Origin: Pseudomonas californiensis
GTDB taxonomy: Bacteria > Pseudomonadota > Gammaproteobacteria > Pseudomonadales > Pseudomonadaceae
Reading direction: 5' to 3'
Assembly: GCF_021147775.1 (NCBI RefSeq)
Contig: NZ_JAGTPK010000038.1
Location: forward strand, 1-50,958
DNA length: 50,958 nucleotides
Numbering within the stretch: position 1 is the stretch's first letter; each line of letters starts with the position of its first letter. The notes below the pieces were generated by a model, which saw nothing but the letters and a program-made list of their open reading frames with translations, ran no database searches and was not told the DNA's origin. Below, piece by piece: positions 8,391-17,722 of this stretch. The position numbers and the translations under genes were made by a program.

Positions 8391-9818
8391 CTAGCGGGTT
8401 TTCAGCCAACTGAGAAAGCCACCTTTCCTGGGCAGGGCCGGACGCGCGAGCAGCGTCGAGTGAGCGTTTTTCTGGCGGATCGCCTGGAGCTTGTGCAGGG
8501 CCGTATTGACCTGGCTGGACTGCGCCATGCAATGGCTGGCCACGTTGCGGTCAATGCGATAAACGATGCTGGAGGTCAGTGCGGTGAAACAGGCTTCTGA
8601 CGGCGTATCGTCGAGGATGCCCTGTTCGCCCATGACTTCGCTCGGCCCCATGCGTCCGGCTTCGATACGTTGGTCACCGTCAGGCACGGTCACGCTGATA
8701 ACCCCGGTCGCAATCACGAACATGCAATCAGGCACCTCGTTCAGGTCCATCACCACTTGCCCGGCAGCGTACTGCTGAGCCGTCATGTTCTGCGCCAGTT
8801 CGTCACGCTCCTGTGAACTCAGCGAGCTGAACACCTTCACTTCATCGAGCAGGGCTCGTGCCCGGGATGTCGGCTCACTGGCCGTGTCGGGTTGCCGGAC
8901 CACGCCTGCTGCTTCCAGATGACGGTGGGCCAGATCAAACAGTTGATTGCGGACTTCGGCTTTTTTGCTCAGGTCAGCGATGAAGCCGCTGGCCACATAT
9001 TCGGACATGCTTTCACCCGAGGCATGCAGCACCGCCTTCGGAGCCGGGCTCAGCAACAGACTGCTGCTGCCTTGAAGTGTGCGCTCCAGGGCATCGAGCA
9101 CCCGGCGCGGACGAATATGCGTGGGCACTTGGATACTGATCGACACGCCATGCATATGGGTCGGGCGGCTGAGGTTGACGATCTTGGCTTTGGCCGCCAC
9201 CGAGTTGGGCACCACCGCCGTGCTGCCTGCGGATGTCAAAAGGTGCGTGGCCCGCCAATCGATGTCTATCACCTTGCCTTCGACGCCGTCGATCGAGACC
9301 CAGTCGTCGACCTGATAGGGCTTGGTGGTGTTGAGGACAATTCCAGAAAATACATCGCTCAAGGTGCTCTGCAAGGCCAGGCCGACGATGATTGCGACGG
9401 CGCCAGATGTGGCCAGCAGACCTTTTACAGGCAGGTCCAGCACGTAACCGGCGGCAGCGACCACGCTGATCAGAAACACCAGCGCACCGATCACGTCCTG
9501 GAGCAGCCGACCGCTGTGGCCGATGCGATGCATCAGGGCCAGGCCAATAAGCACCGTCAGTACGCGGGCGGCGTATACCCACCACAGAATCGCCAATGCG
9601 GTAGCCGCCAGTTGCATGACGCTGTCGTCCGGCCAGGACGGTGCGAGCAGCGGACTGATGCCAGCGTTGATAATGAGCGTGCTGAATGCGAGAAACAGCG
9701 CCAGACGAATCGCGACCCTTACCACCCGCAACTGCACTGGCGCCAAGTGCCAGACCAGCACATCGACCAGCAACAACAGGGCGCTCCATACCAGCGGGTG
9801 ATTTGCTAACAGGGACAT
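8391..9818 (-). CDS. MscS-type channel fused to a cyclic-nucleotide-binding domain
   Basis: A 475-residue protein. The first 125 residues hold about four membrane segments. The MscS core (about 125-300) includes the pore helix rich in Gly/Ala (GLLATSGAVAIIVGLALQST) and the beta domain with VVPNSVAAKAKIVNLS. A cNMP-binding domain (about 330-450) has YAAGQVVMDLNEV and the phosphate-cassette-like MGPSEVMGEQGILDDTPSEA. Such fusions open a pore in response to tension or nucleotide binding; which nucleotide is not visible. The ATG has GGAG upstream. It follows the hydrolase gene on the same strand by 67 bases, with a hairpin in between. Confidence 0.93.
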   Translation of the reverse strand: MSLLANHPLVWSALLLLVDVLVWHLAPVQLRVVRVAIRLALFLAFSTLIINAGISPLLAPSWPDDSVMQLAATALAILWWVYAARVLTVLIGLALMHRIGHSGRLLQDVIGALVFLISVVAAAGYVLDLPVKGLLATSGAVAIIVGLALQSTLSDVFSGIVLNTTKPYQVDDWVSIDGVEGKVIDIDWRATHLLTSAGSTAVVPNSVAAKAKIVNLSRPTHMHGVSISIQVPTHIRPRRVLDALERTLQGSSSLLLSPAPKAVLHASGESMSEYVASGFIADLSKKAEVRNQLFDLAHRHLEAAGVVRQPDTASEPTSRARALLDEVKVFSSLSSQERDELAQNMTAQQYAAGQVVMDLNEVPDCMFVIATGVISVTVPDGDQRIEAGRMGPSEVMGEQGILDDTPSEACFTALTSSIVYRIDRNVASHCMAQSSQVNTALHKLQAIRQKNAHSTLLARPALPRKGGFLSWLKTR

Positions 9819-9844
9819 GGAAAAACTCCGGACGGCATATGAAA

Positions 9845-9866
9845 GAACCTGCCATCAGGCAGGTTC
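9845..9866 (-). terminator. Hairpin between hydrolase and channel genes
   Basis: A perfect 9-bp stem GAACCTGCC/GGCAGGTTC with a four-base loop lies between the hydrolase stop and the channel start. Only a short T-rich run follows on the minus strand, so it may be a weak terminator or an mRNA stabiliser. Confidence 0.5.
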
Positions 9867-9885
9867 GTGTGCGGGTGATACCACC

Positions 9886-10905
9886 TTAGTTCAGATGGGC
9901 CTTCAGCTCGCCCGCTGCCTGACGCATTGCTGCGCGGACTTCCGGAATCTGATTCAGCGGGTTGAGCAGCCCGAAGTCATGGATCATCCCGTTGTAGCGC
10001 ACCGCCGTGACCGGCACCCCGGCCGCGTCCAGCTTGCGGGCATAACCTTCGCCTTCGTCACGCAGCACGTCGAACTCGGCGGTCTGCACCAGTGCGGCAG
10101 GCAGGTCGCGCAGTTGTTCAGGGGTAGCACGCAGCGGCGAAGCATGGATCTGCGCCCGCTGGGTGGCGTCGGTGGTGTAGTTGTCCCAGAACCACTGCAT
10201 CATATTTTTGGTCAGGAAATGGCCCTCGGCGAACTGCTGGTACGAGCCGTCCTCGAAAGACGCATCAGTCACCGGCCACAGCAGCAACTGGAAGCGCAGG
10301 GCCGGGGTTTTCTGTTCCTTGGCCATCAGCGCAACGACGGCTGCCATGTTGCCACCAACGCTGTTGCCGGCCACCGCCAGGCGTTTGCCATCCACGCCGA
10401 TCTGCTTGCCGTGCTCGGCGACCCAGCGCGTTGCGGCATACGCCTGATTGATGGCGGTCGGGTATTGCGCTTCTGGCGACGGGGTGTAATCGACGTATAC
10501 AGCCACCGCTCCCGAGCCCACCACCAGGTCACGGATCAGGCGCTGGTGAGTCGCAAAGTCGCCCAGCACCCAGCCACCACCGTGGAAGAACATGAACACC
10601 GGCAATTCACCTTTGACCTTGGCCGGGCGGACGATTTTGAGCATGACTGGCTGACCATTGACCTCAATCGTGCGCTCGCTGACCTCAACACCTGACAGGT
10701 CAACCTTGACCGAGGCCTGTGCGCCGGTCAGCACGGCGCGTGCATCCTTGGGGCTCAGTTGTTCCAGCGGTTTACCGCCACCTGCGGCCAGCGCTTCCAG
10801 GAACGCTTGAGTGTTGTGCTCGACGCCGGGGCTGCCAGCAGCAAATGCGTTGCCGATGGAAAGTGCGAGCAGGCTGCCGGTCAATGCTTTTTGAAGGGTG
10901 TTCAT
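9886..10905 (-). CDS. Exported alpha/beta hydrolase (HSL-type esterase)
   Basis: A 339-residue protein with a Sec signal peptide (about 1-23, cut near AFAAG). The oxyanion motif HGGGW is at 108-112 and the nucleophile Ser182 sits in GNSVGGN. The likely acid is Asp in TAEFDVLRDEG and the likely His is in NGMIHDFGLLN. This is the layout of hormone-sensitive-lipase-type carboxylesterases, which usually cut short-chain esters. The signal peptide places it in the periplasm or outside. It is divergent from the LysR gene at 11051, its probable regulator. Confidence 0.92.
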   Translation of the reverse strand: MNTLQKALTGSLLALSIGNAFAAGSPGVEHNTQAFLEALAAGGGKPLEQLSPKDARAVLTGAQASVKVDLSGVEVSERTIEVNGQPVMLKIVRPAKVKGELPVFMFFHGGGWVLGDFATHQRLIRDLVVGSGAVAVYVDYTPSPEAQYPTAINQAYAATRWVAEHGKQIGVDGKRLAVAGNSVGGNMAAVVALMAKEQKTPALRFQLLLWPVTDASFEDGSYQQFAEGHFLTKNMMQWFWDNYTTDATQRAQIHASPLRATPEQLRDLPAALVQTAEFDVLRDEGEGYARKLDAAGVPVTAVRYNGMIHDFGLLNPLNQIPEVRAAMRQAAGELKAHLN

Positions 10906-11050
10906 GGGTAAATCCTTTTAAAAATAATGGGTTATTAGTTTTGTGCGGTCTGGCGATGAGGCCGTTGCTGCACCATGGACACAGATTAATAGGGTGCTGA
11001 AATATGAAAAAGCGGCTATAACGCGTTTAACTGTCAACCAGGTCGTGACA

Positions 11051-11959
11051 ATGAACCCTTTTGAAGACATGCGTATTTTTTGCCAGGTGATGGAATCGGG
11101 CAGCTTCACATCGGCCTCCGACAAGCTGGGCCTGTCCAAACAGTTCGTCAGCCGTCGTTTGATGCAACTGGAGGAGCGGCTGGGCGTGCGCCTGCTCAAC
11201 CGTTCTACACGCCGCCTGGACGTCACCCCGTTGGGCCAGAGCTATTACGAGTCAGCCTTGCGTCTGTTGGCCGAGGTCGAGCAGGTAGAGCAGGGCATCA
11301 CGGGCCAGAACAGCGAGCCGCGCGGCACCTTGCGCCTGAGTGCGCCGCTGTCATTTGCCGTCGCGCACCTGGGCTGTCTGCTGCCGCTGTTTCTGCAGCG
11401 CTATCGGGATGTGGCGGTGGAAGTGGACCTGAGCGACCGCCCGGTGGATCTGCTCAGTGAAGGCTACGACCTGGTGCTGCGCATCGGCGTGCTTGAAGAC
11501 TCCAGCCTGATCGCGCGCCGCATCGCCACCATCGACCGCGTCTACTGCGCCAGCCCGGCGTATCTCGCCGAGCGCGGCACGCCCGACAAACCGGAAGACC
11601 TGCACGGGCATGACTGCCTGCCGTATGGCCACAGCCGTCAGGTGCAGTGGCGTTTTCAAGGTTCGGGCAAACCCTCGAGCCTCAACGTCAGCGGCCGGAT
11701 GCGGGTCAACAACGGCGAGTTGCTGCGTGATGCGGCGGTGGCAGGGCTGGGAGTGACTTATTTACCAACGTTTATCGTTGGCGCGGCGTTGCGCGATGGG
11801 AGTCTGGTCCGGGTGCTGGACGATGTGCGCCCCGAGCCGCTGACACTTTCGGCCGTCTACCCGCAACACCGCCAGGCTTCGCGGCCGGTGCAGGCGTTTA
11901 TCGAATTCCTGCGTGAGCGGCTGGACGCAAGTGGTGAGCTGGATGATCGGCGGGGCTGA
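11051..11959 (+). CDS. LysR family regulator, divergent from the hydrolase
   Basis: A 302-residue LysR-type protein starting MNPFEDMRIFCQVME. The N-terminal helix-turn-helix covers ASDKLGLSKQFVSRRLMQLE, then RLGVRLLNRSTRRLDVT, followed by a periplasmic-binding-like effector domain (about 90-295). The frame is open back to 10943, but similarity to LysR proteins begins at 11051. The 145-base gap to the divergent esterase gene is the expected operator region. The effector cannot be predicted. Confidence 0.93.
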   Translation: MNPFEDMRIFCQVMESGSFTSASDKLGLSKQFVSRRLMQLEERLGVRLLNRSTRRLDVTPLGQSYYESALRLLAEVEQVEQGITGQNSEPRGTLRLSAPLSFAVAHLGCLLPLFLQRYRDVAVEVDLSDRPVDLLSEGYDLVLRIGVLEDSSLIARRIATIDRVYCASPAYLAERGTPDKPEDLHGHDCLPYGHSRQVQWRFQGSGKPSSLNVSGRMRVNNGELLRDAAVAGLGVTYLPTFIVGAALRDGSLVRVLDDVRPEPLTLSAVYPQHRQASRPVQAFIEFLRERLDASGELDDRRG

Positions 11960-11996
11960 TGCTGGTTGTTCAAGGTTTTAGCTGACTAATTTGCAT

Positions 11997-12009
11997 ATTA
12001 GGCTAGAAC
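11997..12009 (+). promoter_or_regulatory. Candidate operator motif, site A
   Basis: The 13-mer ATTAGGCTAGAAC lies in the AT-rich leader of the first sulfonate-binding-protein gene. It matches ATTAGGTTATAAC at 19988-20000, upstream of the thiol dioxygenase operon, at 11 of 13 positions. A related palindrome TTAGGCCTAA occurs upstream of the ABC permease. Function as an operator is inference. Confidence 0.35.
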
Positions 12010-12093
12010 AAAAATGAATTTAGGTAATTTAAATCCGGGTGTTAGGGTCATGCCGAAGGAATTTTCGATCATGACTTTGCTGGAGAAACGCCC

Positions 12094-13065
12094 GTGCCTA
12101 CATCCCTTGTCCGCTGGAAAACAGTTCTGTTGACCGGGCTCGCGCTTGCACTGGCGATGCCCTGGTCGGCTCAGGCTGCCGAGCTGATTGTCGGTGATCA
12201 GAGCTACAGCGCCCGCACCGTGATGGAAGCCGCGGGCGTGCTCAAGGATCTGCCCTATGAGCTGGAGTGGAAGCAGTTCACGGCGGGTTCTCCTGTTGCC
12301 GAAGCCTTGAACGTGGGCAGCCTTGATGTCGGTTTGCTGGGGGACTCGCCAGCATTGTTCATGGGCGCGTTGGGTGCACCGATCAAGGTGATTGGCGTGT
12401 CGCGGCAGAGCCTTGAGGGCGTGGCGATTGTCGTGCGCAAAGACTCCTCGATCAGAACCGTTGCAGACCTGGCGGGCAAGAAAGTCGCGATCTGGAAAGG
12501 CTCGTTCAGTCAGCAACTGATGCTCACCGCCCTCGACAAGGCCGGAGTGCCACGCGATGCCGTGGACTATCGCTACCTGAGCGCACTCGACTCCTCACAC
12601 GCGCTGGATGGTGGGTCTGTGGATGCGATTGCGACCTGGGAGCCTTATGTCACGCAACAGGAGCGCCAGGGCGCACGCATCATCACCACGGCGCAAGGGC
12701 TTATTCCGGCGCAAAGTTTTATCGTCGCCAATGACAAGGCGATCCAGAACAAGCGCGCGCAAATCAGTGATTTTCTGCAGCGCTTGCAGGCCGCCCGAGC
12801 CTGGTCGGTCAGCGATCCGCAACATAACGAGATTTACGCCAATGCCTGGGCCGCGCTGACCAAGGCCGACGCCGAGGTCGCCAGCCGCTGGTTCTCCCGC
12901 GCGCACGTGGTCGTGGTGCCCATCACGCCGGATGTTGTAGCGGGCGCTCAACAGACCATCGATTTTTTCAACAACGCAGGGCTGACCAAACGCTATCCTG
13001 CTGCCAGTGTGTTCGACGAATCTTTCAATGCCGCACTGCAAGGCCAGACTCAGGTTTCTCGTTGA
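12094..13065 (+). CDS. SsuA-like aliphatic sulfonate ABC transporter binding protein (1)
   Basis: A 323-residue periplasmic protein beginning with GTG after a GGAG ribosome site. The signal peptide spans about 1-29 and ends in SAQAAE. The mature part is an NMT1/SsuA-type type II binding fold: EALNVGSLDVGLLGDSPALF forms the ligand pocket, and VRKDSSIRTVADLAGKKVAI is the typical linker. It should deliver organosulfur compounds to an ABC permease. The only permease/ATPase pair in the window is 10 kb away at 22430-24144. The next gene is the molybdoenzyme at 13166, 100 bases downstream on the same strand. Confidence 0.9.
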   Translation: MPTSLVRWKTVLLTGLALALAMPWSAQAAELIVGDQSYSARTVMEAAGVLKDLPYELEWKQFTAGSPVAEALNVGSLDVGLLGDSPALFMGALGAPIKVIGVSRQSLEGVAIVVRKDSSIRTVADLAGKKVAIWKGSFSQQLMLTALDKAGVPRDAVDYRYLSALDSSHALDGGSVDAIATWEPYVTQQERQGARIITTAQGLIPAQSFIVANDKAIQNKRAQISDFLQRLQAARAWSVSDPQHNEIYANAWAALTKADAEVASRWFSRAHVVVVPITPDVVAGAQQTIDFFNNAGLTKRYPAASVFDESFNAALQGQTQVSR

Positions 13066-13165
13066 GCGAGCGGCTTTGAGCGCGAGACGTTGTCTTGCTC
13101 GCGTAGAAGCCCTGTCAGGCATCGTGGACTCACCGAAGAAAACAGCTTGATCAGGAACCCTCACC

Positions 13166-15436
13166 ATGAGTTTCACTTCGCTGCACTGGGGCACGTACCA
13201 ACCGCATGTGGTGGACGGCAAGCTGGAGGCTTTGCAGCCTGCACCATGGGACAAGGATCCTTCGCCAATAGGCGAATCGGTTGCCGCCGCCATTACCTCG
13301 CCCACGCGCATCATGCGACCCGCCGTACGCCGCAGCTTTCTTGAGAAAACCTGCGCGCATCCCGAGTGGCGAGGGCAAGAACCGTTTGTCGAAGTGTCCT
13401 GGGAGGTAGCGCTCGACCTGGTGGCCAGCGAGCTGAACCGGGTCAGACAGGCGCACGGTAATCAGGCGATCTTCGGCGGCAGTTACGGCTGGGGCAGTGC
13501 AGGGCGCTTTCACCATGCACAAAGCCAGTTGCACCGCTTCCTCAACTGCATCGGCGGTTACGTGTCCAGCACCGACAGCTACAGCCTGGGCGCGGGGCGG
13601 GTGTTGATGCCGCATATTGTCGGCAACATGGACTGGCTACTGGCGGCACACACTTCCTGGAAAAACCTCGCTGAGCATTGCGAACTGTTCGTCGCGTTCG
13701 GCGGCCTGCCTGCCAAGAACGCCCAGACCAGCCCCGGCGGAGCCAGCGATCATCTGCTCGCCGATGCACTGACGCAAATGTCCGAGACCGGTGTGCAGTT
13801 CGTCAATGTCAGCCCGTTGCGTGATGACCTGACAGGTCCGGTGCATAACGAATGGCTCGCGGTGCGTCCAGGCAGCGACACCGGGCTGATGCTGGCGCTG
13901 GCCTACGTGTTGATCACCGAAGGCTTGCATGATGACGCGTTCGTGCAGCGCTACACCGTTGGCTATGAGCGCTTTCGCGATTACCTGCTGGGCCATGTCG
14001 ATGGTCAACCCAAGGACCCGGCATGGGCCGAAGCGTTGACTGATATTCCCGCGTCGCAGATCGTCGAGTTGGCGCGCCGTATGGCGAGCAAGCGTACCCT
14101 GATCAACGTCGCCTATTCATTACAGCGCTCGATTCATGGCGAACAGCCGTTCTGGATGACCGTGACGCTGGCCGCCTTGCTGGGCCAGATCGGCTTGCCC
14201 GGCGGTGGCTTCGGTCTGGGTTACGGCTGCATGAACAACACTGGCAGCGGACGCAAGGCGTTCTCGGGGCCGCGGTTCTCCCAAGGCAGCAACCCGATCA
14301 AGGCGTTCATTCCGGTGGCGCGGGTCACCGACATGCTGCTGCATCCCGGTACGCCGTTCGACTACAACGGCCAACAGCACACCTATCCGGATATCAGGCT
14401 GGTGTACTGGGCTGGGGGCAATATCTTCCACCACCACCAGGACCTCAATCGATTGCTGGAGGCTTGGCAGCGCCCGGAAACCATCGTCGTTCACGAACAG
14501 TTCTGGACCGCTCAGGCCAAATATGCCGACATCGTGTTGCCCGCAACCACGGCGCTGGAGCGCAACGATATCGGCAGCTCGGCGTCTGATCGCTTCATGG
14601 TCGCCATGCAGCGGGCCATTGAGCCGGTGGGCGAGGCGCGCGACGATTATTCGATTCTGACCGAGCTGGCCGAGCGTCTGGGTGTGGCTCAGGCGTTCAC
14701 CGAAGGTCGCGACGCCGACGCCTGGCTGCGTTTTATCTACGATGAATCTCGCGGACGGGCCGAGACATTTGGCATCACGCTGCCGGACTACGAGCAGTTC
14801 TGGCGCGATGGGCTACTGGAAATCGATTACCCCGACACGGACGTGGTGTTGCTCCAGTCTTTTCGTGACAATCCGGACAAACATCCGCTGCCGACACCAT
14901 CAGGCCGCATTGAAATCTTCTCCGAGCGCATCGCCGGTTTTGGCTATGCCGACTGCCCGGGTCACCCGGTTTGGCTCGACAAATCCGCGCCAACGCATCC
15001 CTTGCACCTGCTCTCCAATCAGCCGAAAACCCGCCTGCACAGCCAGTATGACCATGGCAGTTACAGTCGGGCGTCGAAGATTCAGCAGCGCGAGCCGTTG
15101 ACCCTCAACCCGATTGACGCAGCGGCACGGGGTATCGTCGATGGCGACGTGGTCAAGGTGTTCAACGAGCGCGGGGCGTTTCTGGCGGGGGTGATTGTGT
15201 CCGACGCCATTCGGCCTGGTGTGGTGCAGATCGCGACGGGCGCCTGGTTCGATCCGCTGGTCCACGGCGAACGCGGCAGCCTGGAAAAGCACGGCAACCC
15301 CAACGTCATCACGCAGGACGTCGGCGCTTCCAGCCTGTCACAGGGCTGCTCGGCGCAGACAGCGTCGGTGGACATCGTGAAGTGGGATCAGGCGTTGCCA
15401 GCGGTGACAGCTTTCGAGCCGCCACCGATGATCTGA
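13166..15436 (+). CDS. BisC/TorA/DMSO-reductase family molybdopterin oxidoreductase
   Basis: A 756-residue protein of the DMSO reductase family. Near the N-terminus it has TSLHWGTYQP and YGWGSAGRFHHAQSQLHRFL. The Mo-ligand serine is expected in DSYSLGA (about residue 136), which fits S-oxide or N-oxide reductases rather than Cys- or Sec-ligated enzymes. There is no twin-arginine signal and no N-terminal Cys cluster, so it should be cytoplasmic and lack the extra Fe-S site, like BisC. Likely substrates are biotin sulfoxide, methionine sulfoxide or another small S-oxide; the sulfur-gene context favours the latter type. It ends 4 bases before the stop of the convergent flavoprotein gene. Confidence 0.9.
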   Translation: MSFTSLHWGTYQPHVVDGKLEALQPAPWDKDPSPIGESVAAAITSPTRIMRPAVRRSFLEKTCAHPEWRGQEPFVEVSWEVALDLVASELNRVRQAHGNQAIFGGSYGWGSAGRFHHAQSQLHRFLNCIGGYVSSTDSYSLGAGRVLMPHIVGNMDWLLAAHTSWKNLAEHCELFVAFGGLPAKNAQTSPGGASDHLLADALTQMSETGVQFVNVSPLRDDLTGPVHNEWLAVRPGSDTGLMLALAYVLITEGLHDDAFVQRYTVGYERFRDYLLGHVDGQPKDPAWAEALTDIPASQIVELARRMASKRTLINVAYSLQRSIHGEQPFWMTVTLAALLGQIGLPGGGFGLGYGCMNNTGSGRKAFSGPRFSQGSNPIKAFIPVARVTDMLLHPGTPFDYNGQQHTYPDIRLVYWAGGNIFHHHQDLNRLLEAWQRPETIVVHEQFWTAQAKYADIVLPATTALERNDIGSSASDRFMVAMQRAIEPVGEARDDYSILTELAERLGVAQAFTEGRDADAWLRFIYDESRGRAETFGITLPDYEQFWRDGLLEIDYPDTDVVLLQSFRDNPDKHPLPTPSGRIEIFSERIAGFGYADCPGHPVWLDKSAPTHPLHLLSNQPKTRLHSQYDHGSYSRASKIQQREPLTLNPIDAAARGIVDGDVVKVFNERGAFLAGVIVSDAIRPGVVQIATGAWFDPLVHGERGSLEKHGNPNVITQDVGASSLSQGCSAQTASVDIVKWDQALPAVTAFEPPPMI

Positions 15437-15440
15437 TGGC

Positions 15441-16622
15441 TCAAATTGCAGGCGTGCGGCCAGCGAAGGCCGCTTTGCCCACGCCGATCAGAACTGCATC
15501 GTTTTGCGGGGTATGAACCCTCCCGCACACCACGTTGCGGTAATGGCGCTGCAAGGGATTACTGCGGGACAGCCCCGGATTACCCGACGCTTCAATCGCC
15601 AGCTCCACGGCACGTATCGCGTTGTTGGTCACCAGGTATTTGATCTGCGCAGCGTGTGCGGCAGGCGTCAGGCCGTGCGTGGCTGACTGCAGCAATGTGC
15701 GGTTGGCAAACAGCAATGTATCGATCTGCCCGACGACTTCCTGGAAGCGCGGCAGGGTCGAAAGCGCGGCGCCGAGATTGGACGGCTTGCGCTGTTGCAG
15801 CCAGTGCACCAGCCAGTCACGGGCGGACTGAGCGATGCCGTCGTACACCGATGACAACAGGACTGACATCCAGAGCAGGCCGCTGGCATCCAGATCGGAC
15901 TGCGGTGCGCTCCACGGGCTGACACTGACCGCCTGGTCGAGCGGCACCAGCACGTCGTCGAAGCGGATTTCGTGGCTGTTGGTGGCGCGCATGCCCAAGT
16001 GGTCCCAGTCCTCGATGATGCGAATACCCGGCGTGTCCTTGTGCACCAGCCACGTACCAACCAGCGGGTCGTCATCATCACTGCGCGCCCACACGGCGAA
16101 CCAGGTCAGGCCGTGACTGCCGGTGGAATAGATCTTGGTGCCGCTGATGCGCCAGCCTGCGGTGGTGCGGCGCGCGAGGGTGCCGGGTAACCCGCCACGC
16201 GCCGGCGTACCCAGGTCCGGCTCGACACGCAGAGCGTTGATCAACGCACCGTCGCGGACCGCCTCTTCGGCAACCCGCACGCGCAGGTCGCGAGGCCAGT
16301 TTGTGTTGTCTTGCAGGCGTACGTGCTGCAAGTACTGCATCACCAGAATCAGTGCGGTCGACGGCTCGCCGCGTGCCACCGCGCTGATCACTTGTTGTGC
16401 CTGCGCCAGCTCGGCGCCGCCGCCACCCAGCTCGGTCGGCACCGTGAGGCCCAGCAGGCCGTGACTGTGCAGCAGGCGGAAATTGGCATGCGGAAAGTCT
16501 GCGCTGGCGTCGTAATGTTCGGCGGTTTCGGCCAGTGTGGCGGTCAGCCCTCGCAAGCGTATGGCGAACTCATGTGCCGATTCCTGCAGGTCATGCTGTT
16601 GGTGAAATGATGAGCGTGTCAT
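15441..16622 (-). CDS. Acyl-CoA dehydrogenase-fold flavoprotein, SfnB/DszC-like
   Basis: A 393-residue protein of the acyl-CoA dehydrogenase fold: helical N-terminal domain (about 1-120), middle beta domain with GWRISGTKIYSTGSHGLTWF and LVHKDTPGIRI, and a C-terminal helical domain. The usual catalytic Glu of acyl-CoA dehydrogenases is not evident. In sulfur-starvation clusters this subgroup (SfnB, DszC-like) acts as FMNH2-dependent monooxygenases or accessory oxidoreductases on sulfur compounds. ATG 16622 has AAGGA upstream. It is the last gene of a four-gene minus-strand run (dioxygenase, rhodanese, binding protein, this gene). Substrate is unknown. Confidence 0.86.
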   Translation of the reverse strand: MTRSSFHQQHDLQESAHEFAIRLRGLTATLAETAEHYDASADFPHANFRLLHSHGLLGLTVPTELGGGGAELAQAQQVISAVARGEPSTALILVMQYLQHVRLQDNTNWPRDLRVRVAEEAVRDGALINALRVEPDLGTPARGGLPGTLARRTTAGWRISGTKIYSTGSHGLTWFAVWARSDDDDPLVGTWLVHKDTPGIRIIEDWDHLGMRATNSHEIRFDDVLVPLDQAVSVSPWSAPQSDLDASGLLWMSVLLSSVYDGIAQSARDWLVHWLQQRKPSNLGAALSTLPRFQEVVGQIDTLLFANRTLLQSATHGLTPAAHAAQIKYLVTNNAIRAVELAIEASGNPGLSRSNPLQRHYRNVVCGRVHTPQNDAVLIGVGKAAFAGRTPAI

Positions 16623-16675
16623 GCGGGGTCCTTTTCGCAATGTGCAGCAGGGCCGAGTGTGACTGAATGGGCGGA

Positions 16676-17665
16676 TCACTTTACGGCAGCCTGGGCCACC
16701 TGCGCCCGTGACGCGTTGAAGCTTTCATCGAAGCCAGTGGACACATCTATGGGCTTGTTGATGATGCCTTCGGCCAGGTAGGTGTCTGCGGTGGCTTGCA
16801 AGCCCTGGATGATTGCATCGTCAATCGGCGTGCGCTGCATTTTGGTAGCCTTGGCGACTGCCAGATGCACCTCCAGCGGCAATCCGGTGACCTTCGCCTG
16901 CGCCGCCGCATATTCCTCGGGGTGAGCGTTGGTCCAGTTGAAAGCGCGTTCGACCCGCGCGACGAAGTCGTCCAGTTGTGCACGCTTGCCGTCGATCGCC
17001 TTGCGCGTTGCCGCCAGATACAGGTGATTGCTCAGCAGCTCGCTGCCGCTGACCAGCACACGCGCATTGCTTTGGGTAATGGAAATCGTGGTGTACGGGT
17101 CCCAGGTTGCCCAGGCATCCGCGTCGCCGCTGTCCAGCAGAAGGCGTGACTCGCTCGGCAGCAGGTTGATGAACGTCACATCACTGGTCTTGAGCCCGGC
17201 TTCATGCAGCGCACGAATTGCCAGATAGTGACCGATGGAGCCTCGTCCGGTGACGATGCGCTTGCCCTTGAGGTCGGCCACGGTCTTGATCGGCGAGTCT
17301 TTCGCGACCAGCACAGCGGTGGTGAAACGCCCTTGCGCGTGAGTGATGCTGACCACTTTCAGCGGTGCGCCAGCACCGAGTGCGAACACGTACGGCGCAT
17401 CGCCCAAGGCGCCTATGTCCACGGCACCAGCGTTCAGCGCCTCGCCCAGCGGAGCAGCTGACGGGAACTCGGAAAACTGGATCTCGTAGGGCGCATTCTT
17501 GAGCTCGCCGGAAACCTGCAACAGCACCTTGAGCAGTGATTTCTGATTGGCGACCAGCAACGGCGCCTGCTCGGCTGCCAGCGCCTGTTGGCCCGCCAAC
17601 AGGCTCAGCAACGTGCCGAACAGCAGACCTTTGAGGGGCCGGGGAGAGGTGAAAAAAAGCGGCAT
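16676..17665 (-). CDS. SsuA-like ABC transporter binding protein (2)
   Basis: A 329-residue periplasmic protein. The signal peptide is at about 1-30 (LLSLLAGQQALAAEQ). The mature part has the NMT1/SsuA fold with EALNAGAVDIGALGDAPYVF and VAKDSPIKTVADLKGKRIV, the same pocket motifs as the 12094 gene, but the two differ widely elsewhere. It probably recognises a different organosulfur ligand. It lies between the rhodanese (57 bases upstream) and the flavoprotein (53 bases downstream) with no permease in its operon, so it must share one. Confidence 0.9.
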   Translation of the reverse strand: MPLFFTSPRPLKGLLFGTLLSLLAGQQALAAEQAPLLVANQKSLLKVLLQVSGELKNAPYEIQFSEFPSAAPLGEALNAGAVDIGALGDAPYVFALGAGAPLKVVSITHAQGRFTTAVLVAKDSPIKTVADLKGKRIVTGRGSIGHYLAIRALHEAGLKTSDVTFINLLPSESRLLLDSGDADAWATWDPYTTISITQSNARVLVSGSELLSNHLYLAATRKAIDGKRAQLDDFVARVERAFNWTNAHPEEYAAAQAKVTGLPLEVHLAVAKATKMQRTPIDDAIIQGLQATADTYLAEGIINKPIDVSTGFDESFNASRAQVAQAAVK

Positions 17666-17722
17666 CGGACTGTTTCTCCAGATTTGACAGACGTATGTGA
17701 GCGCAGGTGGTGCAGCAAACCG

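Noticed and set aside
12000..12093. Possible sigma-54 promoter for the sulfonate-binding-protein gene, as in sfn-type systems
   Set aside because: No GG-N10-GC pair with proper TGGCAC/TTGC context could be found here or in the other two sulfur gaps.
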